Assembly: GCA_017452335.1 (NCBI GenBank)
Contig: JAFTMP010000259.1
Span: forward strand, 1 to 9,383
Length of the DNA: 9,383 nt
Source: Clostridia bacterium
GTDB lineage: Bacteria > Bacillota > Clostridia > Oscillospirales > CAG-272
Direction: 5' to 3'
Shown here: positions 1 through 5,123 of the stretch, piece by piece
How positions within the stretch are numbered: the first letter of the stretch is position 1
How the letters are laid out: every line of letters begins with the position of its first letter
Notes under the pieces: generated by a model
The model's input: only the letters and a program-made list of their open reading frames with translations
Told to the model about the DNA's origin: nothing
Database searches by the model: none
Made by a program: the position numbers and the translations under genes

Positions 1-53
1 GCACACTCAAAACTCAAGATCGGATCCCGCGGTGATCTTCTCTTTGTAGCTAC

Positions 54-62
54 AGTATAGCA
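54..62 (-). promoter_or_regulatory. Extended -10 box, second leftward promoter
   Basis: On the minus strand the sequence is TGC followed by TATACT, which fits the extended -10 pattern TG-n-TATAAT. No -35 match is found at the usual distance. It lies about 60 bp downstream of the stronger promoter at 115-143 and reads the same way, so the two could be tandem starts for one unit outside the window. Confidence 0.4.
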
Positions 63-114
63 GATGTCTTTTCAAATTTCTCGACCTTCAGCGCTGTGTT
101 TTGAACGCTCTTTC

Positions 115-143
115 AGTATACCATCTTTTTTTGCTTTTGTAAA
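115..143 (-). promoter_or_regulatory. Sigma-A promoter reading out of the left edge
   Basis: On the minus strand TTTACA and TATACT are separated by exactly 17 bp, with an A-rich spacer. Each hexamer differs from consensus by one base. Transcription would start near 108 and leave the window. No start codon with a ribosome binding site follows before the edge, so the leader is at least 100 nt long or the product is an RNA. Confidence 0.7.
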
Positions 144-170
144 GAGCGGCGAACTGCCCCCTTTTTCCAA

Positions 171-225
171 CCGTTTGGCGATTTTTGCCCATTTGAAAAA
201 TGAAAACTCGCCAAACGGGCTTTTT
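171..225 (+). terminator. Intrinsic terminator-like hairpin (plus strand)
   Basis: CCGTTTGGCG (171-180) and its exact reverse complement (209-218) form a 10-bp stem. TTTTT (182-186) can also pair with AAAA near 203-206, lengthening it. GC and then TTTTTC follow on the plus strand. The T-run orientation suits a plus-strand transcript arriving from the left, but no such gene is visible, so the element could also be part of a repeat or an insulating hairpin. Confidence 0.5.
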
Positions 226-298
226 CTTTCGCTCCTTGATACTATCATGGTACCCATATCAGAGAATAGTACACAATTAAAGATATAATCGAATAACT

Positions 299-342
299 AA
301 TAGGACCTATCCTCAAAGCTTCCTTTGAGAATAGGTCCTATT
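299..342 (-). terminator. Terminator of the small-regulator operon
   Basis: A 20-bp inverted repeat (299-318 and 323-342) encloses a 4-nt loop. The single non-Watson-Crick pair (311 with 330) is a G-U wobble in the minus-strand RNA but an A-C mismatch in the plus-strand RNA, which favours minus-strand use. It starts 13 nt past the stop codon of the gene at 356-559. The following T-run is poor on either strand, so termination may be partial or Rho-assisted. Confidence 0.65.
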
Positions 343-355
343 TCCGTCTAAAAGA

Positions 356-559
356 CTACGCGCTGAAAAAATCATTCACACTGCAAAGCAAAAGCTCCGC
401 AATATCGGGAAGAAGGGTGATGTCAGGATAGCAGTCGCCCTTCTCCCATTTTGATATTGCTTGCGGGGAAACGCCGAAAAGCGTTCCAAACTCCTCTTGG
501 GTTAAGTGATGATTCTTTCTATATATCTTGATTTTTTCAGATATAAGTATTTTTTTCAT
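356..559 (-). CDS. Small XRE-family (Cro/CI-type) DNA-binding protein
   Basis: This 67-residue protein is almost entirely a helix-turn-helix domain of the XRE (Cro/C1) family and should bind DNA as a dimer in the cytoplasm. The HTH spans about residues 7-63. The diagnostic recognition region is SPQAISKWEKG (around 31-41), followed by YPDITLLPDIAELL and a closing VNDFF. No sensing or effector domain follows. The ATG lies one base after the stop of the ArsR-DUF2087 gene, with no good ribosome binding site of its own, so translation probably depends on coupling to the upstream gene. It is the last gene of a three-gene minus-strand operon, ended by the hairpin at 299-342. Its HTH closely resembles the one at 1730-2536 (shared SKWE...YPDITLLP), so the two may be paralogues or read similar sites. 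Its targets are unknown. Confidence 0.88.
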   Translation of the reverse strand: MKKILISEKIKIYRKNHHLTQEEFGTLFGVSPQAISKWEKGDCYPDITLLPDIAELLLCSVNDFFSA

Positions 560-560
560 A

Positions 561-1091
561 TCATTTCAACCAATACACTTCTTTTTCACGTTCCATAATG
601 CCGAAAGCGATCATCTCGCGCCGTATGGTACAGTGATCCTCATGATACTTATGAATAATTTCATTTACCTCTACTTCTGCATATTTTTCGCCCGCTTTAA
701 AGTCCTTGGCGATCTCACGCAGCACGATCTCCCGCTTCTTTCTTTGTGTGGGGATCTGCGTCAATCTGCCGTATTTGAAAAAGCCGGACAGCACCCCTTT
801 TTTGTACTTTTCCTCGGCATCAACTGTCTCCCCGTCCTTTTTGATCAGCTCGTAAAGGGGCTTATCGAATATCTCACGATTGAGCGAATAGATCATATAA
901 AACTGTGACCGTGAGCAGTTGACCACGCCCGCTGCCTCCATCTTTTTTAAATGATAGCAAATGGTTGCGGGGGTGAGGGAAAGCTCGCAAGCGATCTTTT
1001 CAACGTATGAGTCCTCTTTTAAAAGGATGTTGAGAATATCCAGGCGTGTTTCGTCCGCAAGAAGCTTCAAAAGTTCAAGTTTTTCTTTCAC
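561..1091 (-). CDS. ArsR-type winged-helix regulator with C-terminal DUF2087
   Basis: This 176-residue cytoplasmic regulator has two parts. Residues about 5-75 form an ArsR-like winged helix: LLADETRLDILNILL opens it, and the recognition helix is in SLTPATICYHLKKMEAAGVV. Residues about 100-176 match DUF2087 as I know it: FFKYGRLTQIP, a basic KKRE stretch, YAEVEVNEIIHKYHEDH, an IRREMIAFGIMER segment and a final VYW. The ArsR CxC metal motif (ELCVCDL) is absent, so metal sensing is not supported despite Cys35 and Cys45. The start is a GTG at 1091-1089, preceded by GGAGG at 7-nt spacing. Its first four bases overlap the stop of the upstream gene (GTGA), a sign of translational coupling. Autoregulation is likely for such regulators; candidate sites lie near the operon promoter. 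The DUF2087 role is not established as far as I know. Confidence 0.85.
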   Translation of the reverse strand: MKEKLELLKLLADETRLDILNILLKEDSYVEKIACELSLTPATICYHLKKMEAAGVVNCSRSQFYMIYSLNREIFDKPLYELIKKDGETVDAEEKYKKGVLSGFFKYGRLTQIPTQRKKREIVLREIAKDFKAGEKYAEVEVNEIIHKYHEDHCTIRREMIAFGIMEREKEVYWLK

Positions 1092-1594
1092 GAAAGTCCC
1101 TCCGAAAACATCCCAGCGTAAAGATCATTCTCCCTACGCCACTGTTCCCATGCCTTAAATACGTTTTCACAGGCACCGATCTTGATTTGAAGCTCAAAGC
1201 TGCTTTCTAAATCCTTTGCGGCTTCGGCTTTTTTCAGTTCGGCGCAGTATGAACGCATAAACTGATCGCGCATAAAAATTTCCGCCTGCAGTGCCGCAAT
1301 GAATATCATCCGTTCCTCTTCATCAAGCCTTGTAAACACCTCGTTAAGGCGCGGATATCTTTGCAAGATCTGCCCGATCACCCCACTTCTCTTTCTTAAA
1401 CACGCTTCACGGGTTCCCCAAGCGTACCAAAGCAAGCCCGCGCGGTTGCAAAGGCCATACATTTCCCACTCAATGATCAAAGCCTTGCGTTCTACTTTAT
1501 GATCCTTGGGCACTGCATCCAGCCGCCTTTGACAGTCAGTATACTTTCCCGTTGCGATATCATACATGATCTTATCAATTTCTAAAGCAGTCAT
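1088..1594 (-). CDS. Unrecognised helical protein, first gene of the ArsR-DUF2087 operon
   Basis: I do not recognise this 168-residue protein. It has no signal peptide or membrane segment and is rich in charged residues and in Trp, Tyr and Met (for example WEMYGLCNRAGLLWYAWG around residues 43-60). Predicted character is all-helical, with an amphipathic Lys/Glu-rich stretch around residues 118-140 (ELKKAEAAKDLE). The start is placed at the ATG 1594-1592, not at an in-frame ATG at 1627, because a strong AAGGAGG (1602-1608) sits 7 nt before it. The 1627 start would lack a binding site and would begin just downstream of the transcription start, about 15 nt past the -10 box. The gene overlaps the ArsR-DUF2087 start by 4 bp, so the two are made together. 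It might be a partner or an effector of the regulator, but this is inference from position only. Confidence 0.8.
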   Translation of the reverse strand: MTALEIDKIMYDIATGKYTDCQRRLDAVPKDHKVERKALIIEWEMYGLCNRAGLLWYAWGTREACLRKRSGVIGQILQRYPRLNEVFTRLDEEERMIFIAALQAEIFMRDQFMRSYCAELKKAEAAKDLESSFELQIKIGACENVFKAWEQWRRENDLYAGMFSEGLS

Positions 1595-1600
1595 TCTCTT

Positions 1601-1608
1601 TCCTCCTT
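1601..1608 (-). promoter_or_regulatory. Ribosome binding site fixing the start at 1594
   Basis: AAGGAGGA on the minus strand, 6-7 nt before the ATG at 1594-1592, is close to a perfect anti-16S match. It decides this start over the in-frame ATG 33 bases upstream. Confidence 0.8.
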
Positions 1609-1626
1609 TTTGAAAACAAACCTTCA

Positions 1627-1636
1627 TGTGATCACA
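1627..1636. promoter_or_regulatory. Palindrome TGTGATCACA at the operon transcription start
   Basis: A perfect 10-bp palindrome lies 5 bp downstream of the -10 box at 1642-1647, over the expected transcription start. A regulator bound here would block initiation. It shares the core TGATCA with the palindrome in the same position at the 2588-2616 promoter. Operator function is inferred. Confidence 0.4.
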
Positions 1637-1641
1637 CTGAT

Positions 1642-1670
1642 ATTATAATCATCTAATCACTTTTTGTCAA
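1642..1670 (-). promoter_or_regulatory. Consensus sigma-A promoter of the three-gene operon
   Basis: On the minus strand TTGACA (1670-1665) and TATAAT (1647-1642) are both perfect and exactly 17 bp apart. Transcription should start near 1635 and give a 5' leader of about 40 nt before the ATG at 1594. So strong a promoter in front of regulator genes suggests it is normally repressed; candidate operators flank it on both sides. Confidence 0.88.
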
Positions 1671-1696
1671 TAGTGTTTCGATGATTTTCTAATCAT
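1652..1696. repeat. Repeated TGATTAGA motif and inverted repeat around the operon promoter
   Basis: TCTAATCA occurs at 1652-1659 (inside the promoter spacer) and again at 1688-1695, 36 bp apart. The outer copy is part of an inverted repeat, ATGATT (1681-1686), 4-nt gap, AATCAT (1691-1696). The inner copy sits in the direct repeat AATCATCTAATCA. The pattern fits operator sites for one of the nearby regulators, but the sequence does not show which. Confidence 0.4.
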
Positions 1697-1729
1697 TCAA
1701 CCAATGGTAGAAATTTTAAAGATTCAGTA

Positions 1730-2536
1730 TTATTGATGGGAAAGCACGTTGCTGATTGCTGAAAGGTATTCATTTTCATCAATTCCCGAAAGGGCAAGCT
1801 CATTGGCGTGTACCATGCTTTCCGAAGGTATTCCGCTATGCGAAAGTTGCAGGACAGACTCTCTGAAAATTTGATAATACAAAACGGCGTTTAGTTTTAA
1901 TCTGTTTTGCAGTTTTTCGCCATTTTGGATATATGTCAACATATATTCACAAGTACATCGGGGTCCAGGCATCTGATATGCCAGCTCAAGAGCCTTTTCC
2001 GTCATACCAAGATCTGCGTATGTCACCAGCAATATCTGTTTCGCAGAGCCTCGCCAGAGTTCTTCAGTACAGCGTGCAAGAATGTCTTCGCAAAGCGAGA
2101 TCGCTTCTTCAAACAACTTGTATTTTTCCGATTGATCAAGCGTGTTCTTTCCTTTCCATGACAGATCTGAGGCAAGAAGCTGTTCCAAGAAAAACACGCC
2201 CGGTACTTCTTTTAGCGCGTTTCGAATCAATTCAATACCTTCATCCAATTTGTAATTTTTGTCCAGCGGAACATGGTGACGAAGACGGTTATATTCTGCT
2301 GTAGCCTCATCTATTTTTCGTTGCTTGGTTAGTTCATCCACGCCGAGAAGATCGTCGACTGAAACGTGAAAATAGCCGGCAATCTTGGGCAGCAACGTAA
2401 TATCGGGATATCCATCATTCCTTTCCCACTTGGAAACAGCTTGTGACGATATTCCAAGAAAAAGCGCAAGCTCATCTTGCGTTTTTTCATTTTGTTGACG
2501 TAACGATTTCAGTCTTTTTGAAAGTTGTATCTCCAT
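1730..2536 (-). CDS. XRE-family regulator with helical-repeat C-terminus
   Basis: This 268-residue cytoplasmic transcription regulator has an N-terminal Cro/C1-type HTH at about residues 7-64, with KTQDELALFLGISS leading into QAVSKWERNDGYPDITLLPKIA and a closing VDDLLGVD. Residues about 70-265 are alpha-helical, with TPR-like pairs (for example LFEEAISLCEDILAR and AKQILLVTYADLGMTEKALELAYQMP). In this family of Clostridial regulators such a domain is thought to sense a partner or peptide; no ligand can be named. The ATG at 2536 has GAGGA 7 nt upstream. Relatives that I recall are often longer at the C-terminus; no leftover coding frame follows the TAA stop, so there is no sign of a recent frameshift. 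No terminator follows, so read-through into the next minus-strand operon is possible. Function is sure only as far as DNA binding. Confidence 0.87.
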   Translation of the reverse strand: MEIQLSKRLKSLRQQNEKTQDELALFLGISSQAVSKWERNDGYPDITLLPKIAGYFHVSVDDLLGVDELTKQRKIDEATAEYNRLRHHVPLDKNYKLDEGIELIRNALKEVPGVFFLEQLLASDLSWKGKNTLDQSEKYKLFEEAISLCEDILARCTEELWRGSAKQILLVTYADLGMTEKALELAYQMPGPRCTCEYMLTYIQNGEKLQNRLKLNAVLYYQIFRESVLQLSHSGIPSESMVHANELALSGIDENEYLSAISNVLSHQ

Positions 2537-2567
2537 TATTTTTTCCTCATAACCTTATAAATTGATT

Positions 2568-2581
2568 GCGATGATCATTGC
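2568..2581. promoter_or_regulatory. Palindrome over the start of the XRE gene transcript
   Basis: ATGATCAT (2571-2578) is a perfect palindrome. It extends to 14 bp (2568-2581) with one mismatched pair. It begins 6 bp after the -10 box and so covers the expected transcription start, like the TGTGATCACA site at 1627-1636. This is a candidate operator, possibly for autoregulation. Confidence 0.35.
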
Positions 2582-2587
2582 AGTGTT

Positions 2588-2616
2588 ATTATACCATGCT
2601 CTTCGAATATTAGCAA
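2588..2616 (-). promoter_or_regulatory. Sigma-A promoter of the XRE regulator
   Basis: On the minus strand TTGCTA (2616-2611) and a perfect TATAAT (2593-2588) are 17 bp apart. The start would be near 2581, giving a leader of about 45 nt. Confidence 0.75.
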
Positions 2617-2706
2617 TAACGGGACAGTTGGATCAAAGTTGTAAAAAACAACCTATCGTTTAGTTTTACCTAAAAATCATTTTTCTTCGTTACGCTCCCT
2701 TTAGAG

Positions 2707-2732
2707 TGTCAACCGTCAAAATTAGGTTGACA
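2707..2732. promoter_or_regulatory. Inverted-repeat operator of the toxin-antitoxin operon
   Basis: TGTCAACC (2707-2714) and GGTTGACA (2725-2732) form a perfect 8-bp inverted repeat with a 10-bp gap. The right arm contains the whole -35 hexamer, so a bound dimer would exclude RNA polymerase. Phd-type antitoxins are known to repress their own operon by binding such repeats, with the toxin tuning the repression. A further small inverted repeat, TTTAG/CTAAA, lies upstream at 2659-2674. Confidence 0.65.
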
Positions 2733-2755
2733 ATATCCTAAAATTTGTGTATAAT
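2727..2755 (+). promoter_or_regulatory. Consensus sigma-A promoter of phd-doc
   Basis: TTGACA (2727-2732) and TATAAT (2750-2755) are both perfect, with a 17-bp spacer. The start would be near 2762, about 25 nt before the antitoxin ATG, whose AAAGGAG site lies at 2773-2779. Confidence 0.88.
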
Positions 2756-2785
2756 TAAAGCAATTAACAAGTAAAGGAGCAAAAA

Positions 2786-3028
2786 ATGAATATCGACACC
2801 AAACAGATTGTATCCATTTCCGAGGCAAACCAAAACTTTTCCCGCGTTGCCCGTTTGGCTGACAAGCATGGTGAGATCTATATTTTCAAAAATAACAAGC
2901 CCAAATACAGACTGGTGGATCTTGAAAAGGACTCCTCTATTGAAATGACAGAGGATGAAAAAATTGACTTTGTGGCGGCAAGGGTCTTAAAAAGATACCG
3001 TCCTGCCTTTGAGGAGCTGGCAAAATGA
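2786..3028 (+). CDS. Phd/YefM-family antitoxin
   Basis: This 80-residue protein is the antitoxin of a type II module. Residues about 7-50 carry the Phd/YefM fold pattern: VSISEANQNFSRVARLADKHGEIYIFKNNKPKYRLVD, where the family's N-terminal domain dimerises and binds the operator. The C-terminal part (about 51-80) is charged and helical (MTEDEKIDFVAARVLKRYRP); in the family this tail folds over the toxin and blocks it. The ATG follows an AAAGGAG at 7-nt spacing. Its stop overlaps the toxin start (ATGA), the usual arrangement that keeps antitoxin in excess and couples translation. Expression is likely autoregulated through the repeat at 2707-2732. Such antitoxins are short-lived because Clp or Lon proteases degrade them; that point is family knowledge. 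Confidence 0.88.
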   Translation: MNIDTKQIVSISEANQNFSRVARLADKHGEIYIFKNNKPKYRLVDLEKDSSIEMTEDEKIDFVAARVLKRYRPAFEELAK

Positions 3029-3402
3029 TAAAATTAAGCAAAGAAAAGGTGCTCGTTCTGCACGAGCTGATGGCAAAAGAAACCGGGGGTGATCCCGCTC
3101 TTCGTGACATTTCCCTGCTTGAAAGCGCTCTTGAATCGGCGTTTGCAACCTTTGACGGAAACGATCTTTACCCCACAGTCAGCGAAAAAGGGGCGCGGTT
3201 AGGTTACGCACTGATCTCCAACCACGCATTTGTTGACGGCAACAAACGGATCGGAATGTTTATCCTGTTGGTCTTTTTGGAGCTTAACGGCGTGAAGATC
3301 ACCCCTAAAACAGAGGATGTTGCCCGCGTAGGTCTTGCCGTGGCGGCGGGTGAAATGGGCTATCGGGAGTTGCTTGAGTGGGTTCTTGAGAACGAACGCT
3401 GA
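3025..3402 (+). CDS. Doc-type Fic-fold toxin
   Basis: This 125-residue protein is very near the 126 residues of P1 Doc. It carries the Fic/Doc catalytic signature at residues 67-75, HAFVDGNKR, with His67, Phe69, Asp71, Asn73, Lys74 and Arg75. Lys after Asn is the Doc variant (Fic AMP-transferases have Gly there); in P1 Doc this change goes with kinase activity that phosphorylates EF-Tu and stops translation. The same reaction is likely here because every key residue is present. Upstream, residues 25-50 (ALRDISLLESALESAF) match the Doc N-terminal helices. The start overlaps the antitoxin stop by 4 bp and has GAGGAG 8 nt ahead. The module may be a chromosomal addiction or stress element. It lies between regulators and an unrelated operon with no mobility gene beside it. 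Confidence 0.9.
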   Translation: MIKLSKEKVLVLHELMAKETGGDPALRDISLLESALESAFATFDGNDLYPTVSEKGARLGYALISNHAFVDGNKRIGMFILLVFLELNGVKITPKTEDVARVGLAVAAGEMGYRELLEWVLENER

Positions 3403-3445
3403 GTCAGCCGGATCTGCGGTTCAGCATCGAGATAAAAAAGATTTG

Positions 3446-3484
3446 AAAACAAAAGCCTAGGCGCGCCTTGGCTTTTGTTTTTTT
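3446..3484 (+). terminator. Intrinsic terminator of phd-doc
   Basis: AAAACAAAAGCC (3446-3457) pairs perfectly with GGCTTTTGTTTT (3470-3481), and a T-run reaches 3484. The loop region contains the palindrome AGGCGCGCCT (3459-3468), which can extend the stem past one T-T mismatch. It lies 44 nt past the toxin stop. Confidence 0.9.
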
Positions 3485-3558
3485 GCCATATAAGTGCCAA
3501 GAAAGGCAAAAATACTGCAAATTTGGTTATTTTTTGTAAAATAATATTCATAAATATA

Positions 3559-3567
3559 TGGTATAAT
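3559..3567 (+). promoter_or_regulatory. Extended -10 promoter pointing at the kinase 3' end
   Basis: TGGTATAAT is a perfect extended -10 (TG-n-TATAAT) on the plus strand, in a very A/T-rich setting with no -35 at standard spacing (TTGTAA lies 22 bp upstream). A transcript would start near 3574 and run antisense into the sensor kinase gene, through the hairpins at 3587-3635. Whether it is used cannot be told. Confidence 0.35.
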
Positions 3568-3586
3568 GATATGGTTTGCGTGAAAA

Positions 3587-3610
3587 GCTTTTGAGAAAAA
3601 AATCAAAAGC
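3587..3610. repeat. Inverted repeat overlapping the kinase terminator stem
   Basis: GCTTTTGA (3587-3594) and TCAAAAGC (3603-3610) are exact reverse complements. The right arm is also the outer part of the terminator stem at 3601-3635, so on either strand only one of the two hairpins can form at a time. Confidence 0.5.
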
Positions 3611-3635
3611 GAGGCAACACTGCCCCGCTTTGATT
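3596..3635 (-). terminator. Intrinsic terminator of the htrA-regulator-kinase operon
   Basis: The arms are 3601-3616 and 3621-3635, with a 4-nt loop and one bulged base. The pair 3612/3625 is a U-G wobble in minus-strand RNA and a mismatch in plus-strand RNA, favouring minus-strand use. Seven T residues (3602-3596) follow in the minus direction. The stem begins only 4 nt past the kinase stop codon. Confidence 0.85.
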
Positions 3636-3638
3636 ATT

Positions 3639-5123
3639 TTATGAAAGCATTTCCAGTTCAAACCAGAAGGTAGAGCCTTCGCCGAGAGTGCTGGTCACGC
3701 CGCAGCTGCCGTTATGCAGTGCCACGGTCTGCTTGACGATGGAAAGTCCAAGCCCTGTGCCCACCGAAGCGCGCTTGTGAGTCTTGTCCACCTTATAGTA
3801 GCGGTCCCAGATCAACGGAATCTGTTCTGCAGGAATGCCCTCTACGGTGTCACTAACCGAAAAGCGCACCCGACCGTCAAACACCTCCTGCTTGACGATC
3901 ACGTGTTTATCTTCGCCGCAGTAGTTCACTGCATTATTGACAAGATTGTACACCACCTGCATAAGCCGCGTGCGGTCTCCCATCACCCGTGCTTCCTTTT
4001 CGTAAAGAAAGTCGATGACAAAGCCTTCACGGTCTCTGAGCTGATTGTAGCGGGTCATCTCCCGCGCGATCTCCTGCGTCAGATTCAGCTCTTCGCGTAC
4101 AAGGGGAAGCACACCGTCTCGGAGCTTGGAGATATCCAGCACATCCTGGATCAGTGCCTTCATGCGGTAGCTCTCGTCAATAATGACTTGCAGGTTTTCC
4201 TCATTGTTCTCACAGGGCAGATCGCGCATCATTTCAGCGTAGCCTGCGATCAAGGTAATGGGAGTACGCAGATCATGAGAGATGTTGGCAATCAACTCCG
4301 TTTGAAGGTGATCCACCTTGGAAAGCTCCTCCGATGCGTAATTCAGTGTCTCGGACAGCTCCTCCACCTCTTTATAGCCCGAAGCATTGAAGCGTGCATT
4401 TCCATCGCAAAGTGCCAGTTTTTTGGCGCTCCTATTTAAATCCTCAATGGGCTTGGCGATCCAAAGAGCCAAGATGAGGGCAAAAAACACATTGCACATC
4501 AAAATGATTCCTGCAACATACCGAAACAGCGTGGTTGTGGTCTTTACAGTGGCGCTCATGGGAACGGTGTCGGTATTGATCAGATAGATGAGATAGGAGC
4601 TTTCACTTTCGCGCTCCAGTCCGACGGCATTCAAGCCGCTTCCCGCAATGCTTTCCTCTTCGGCAGTATCTGCCCTGCCCACCTGCCAGGTGCGGTTTTC
4701 AAGAAGCATTTTTTCAACCGTCTCGGTGATGCGCTGCGCTACCAGTCTGTTTTCAAAATGCTGTCTGTCCGAAAGGATCATCAGTCTGTGGATCATGCAG
4801 TTACAGCCCGCAGTCGCCTCGTAGTTATAAAGCAGTGTGATCCGATGGTCTTCCCGTCCCTTTTCATAGCGGTAGAGTGCCACACAAGTGATATGCTCTC
4901 TGCCCAGTGCCGATGCAGTTTCTTTTTTTTCATCCACCGTTTCTGCCGACAGCAGTTGATCTCTGATCACGATCAGTTCTCCCTGCTTTTGCTCCAAATA
5001 AATACTGTCTAAAAAGACATTTTGTGCAAGGAGAATGGAGAAGAGGGTAAAAAAGGAGATCAGCAGCAGGATGATCACCAGCGCCGCTTTGACGCTCAGC
5101 CGCCGCTTCTTCTTATCCTTCAA
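3639..5123 (-). CDS. Membrane sensor histidine kinase (HAMP-HisKA-HATPase)
   Basis: This 494-residue kinase is the sensor of the pair with the gene upstream. Transmembrane helices lie at about 12-33 and 201-223 and enclose an outside sensing region of about 167 residues with a CNC motif (107-109). Then come HAMP (about 223-270), the HisKA phosphoacceptor box NISHDLRTP with His283, the N-box NLVNNAVNY (393-401) and the G2 box GTGLGLSIVK (455-464). The G1 box reads SDTVEGI (424-430): the first Gly of the usual DxGxG is Val427. This may weaken ATP binding, or it may be a sequence error or a tolerated variant. The WDRYYKVDKTHKR stretch is typical of Clostridial kinases. The start is TTG at 5123 with a weak GTGGGG site, inside the last 11 bp of the regulator gene, so translation is coupled. 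The signal sensed is unknown; pairing with HtrA suggests envelope protein stress. Confidence 0.9.
   Translation of the reverse strand: MKDKKKRRLSVKAALVIILLLISFFTLFSILLAQNVFLDSIYLEQKQGELIVIRDQLLSAETVDEKKETASALGREHITCVALYRYEKGREDHRITLLYNYEATAGCNCMIHRLMILSDRQHFENRLVAQRITETVEKMLLENRTWQVGRADTAEEESIAGSGLNAVGLERESESSYLIYLINTDTVPMSATVKTTTTLFRYVAGIILMCNVFFALILALWIAKPIEDLNRSAKKLALCDGNARFNASGYKEVEELSETLNYASEELSKVDHLQTELIANISHDLRTPITLIAGYAEMMRDLPCENNEENLQVIIDESYRMKALIQDVLDISKLRDGVLPLVREELNLTQEIAREMTRYNQLRDREGFVIDFLYEKEARVMGDRTRLMQVVYNLVNNAVNYCGEDKHVIVKQEVFDGRVRFSVSDTVEGIPAEQIPLIWDRYYKVDKTHKRASVGTGLGLSIVKQTVALHNGSCGVTSTLGEGSTFWFELEMLS

Larger units (their letters stand above)
1..355. other. Gene-poor left flank carrying leftward promoters and two hairpins
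   Basis: No convincing gene is seen here. Open frames exist on both strands (64-288 plus, 72-257 minus), but neither has a ribosome binding site at its start, and both run through promoter and hairpin elements that explain the sequence better. On the minus strand there is a consensus promoter (115-143), an extended -10 (54-62), a perfect palindrome TGTAGCTACA (45-54) just after that -10, and a short inverted repeat AAGATC/GATCTT (16-21 and 34-39). Two terminator-like hairpins lie at 171-225 and 299-342. The stretch reads as the promoter and leader region of a transcription unit lying left of the window. What that unit encodes cannot be seen. Confidence 0.6.

Noticed and set aside
72..257. 61-residue open frame on the minus strand in the left flank
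   Set aside because: It has no ribosome binding site at its ATG, and its codons run straight through a 10-bp stem and both hexamers of the 115-143 promoter. The promoter and hairpin explain the sequence better.
64..288. 74-residue open frame on the plus strand in the left flank
   Set aside because: No binding site, composition driven by T-rich tracts, and it overlaps the terminator and the opposite promoter.
2786..3402. Mobile element around the toxin-antitoxin pair
   Set aside because: No integrase, transposase, terminal inverted repeats or target duplication can be seen on either side.
3714..4439. 241-residue open frame antisense to the sensor kinase
   Set aside because: The minus-strand frame encodes a full kinase with all domain motifs. 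The antisense frame is rich in His, Cys and Leu, with no domain or binding site.
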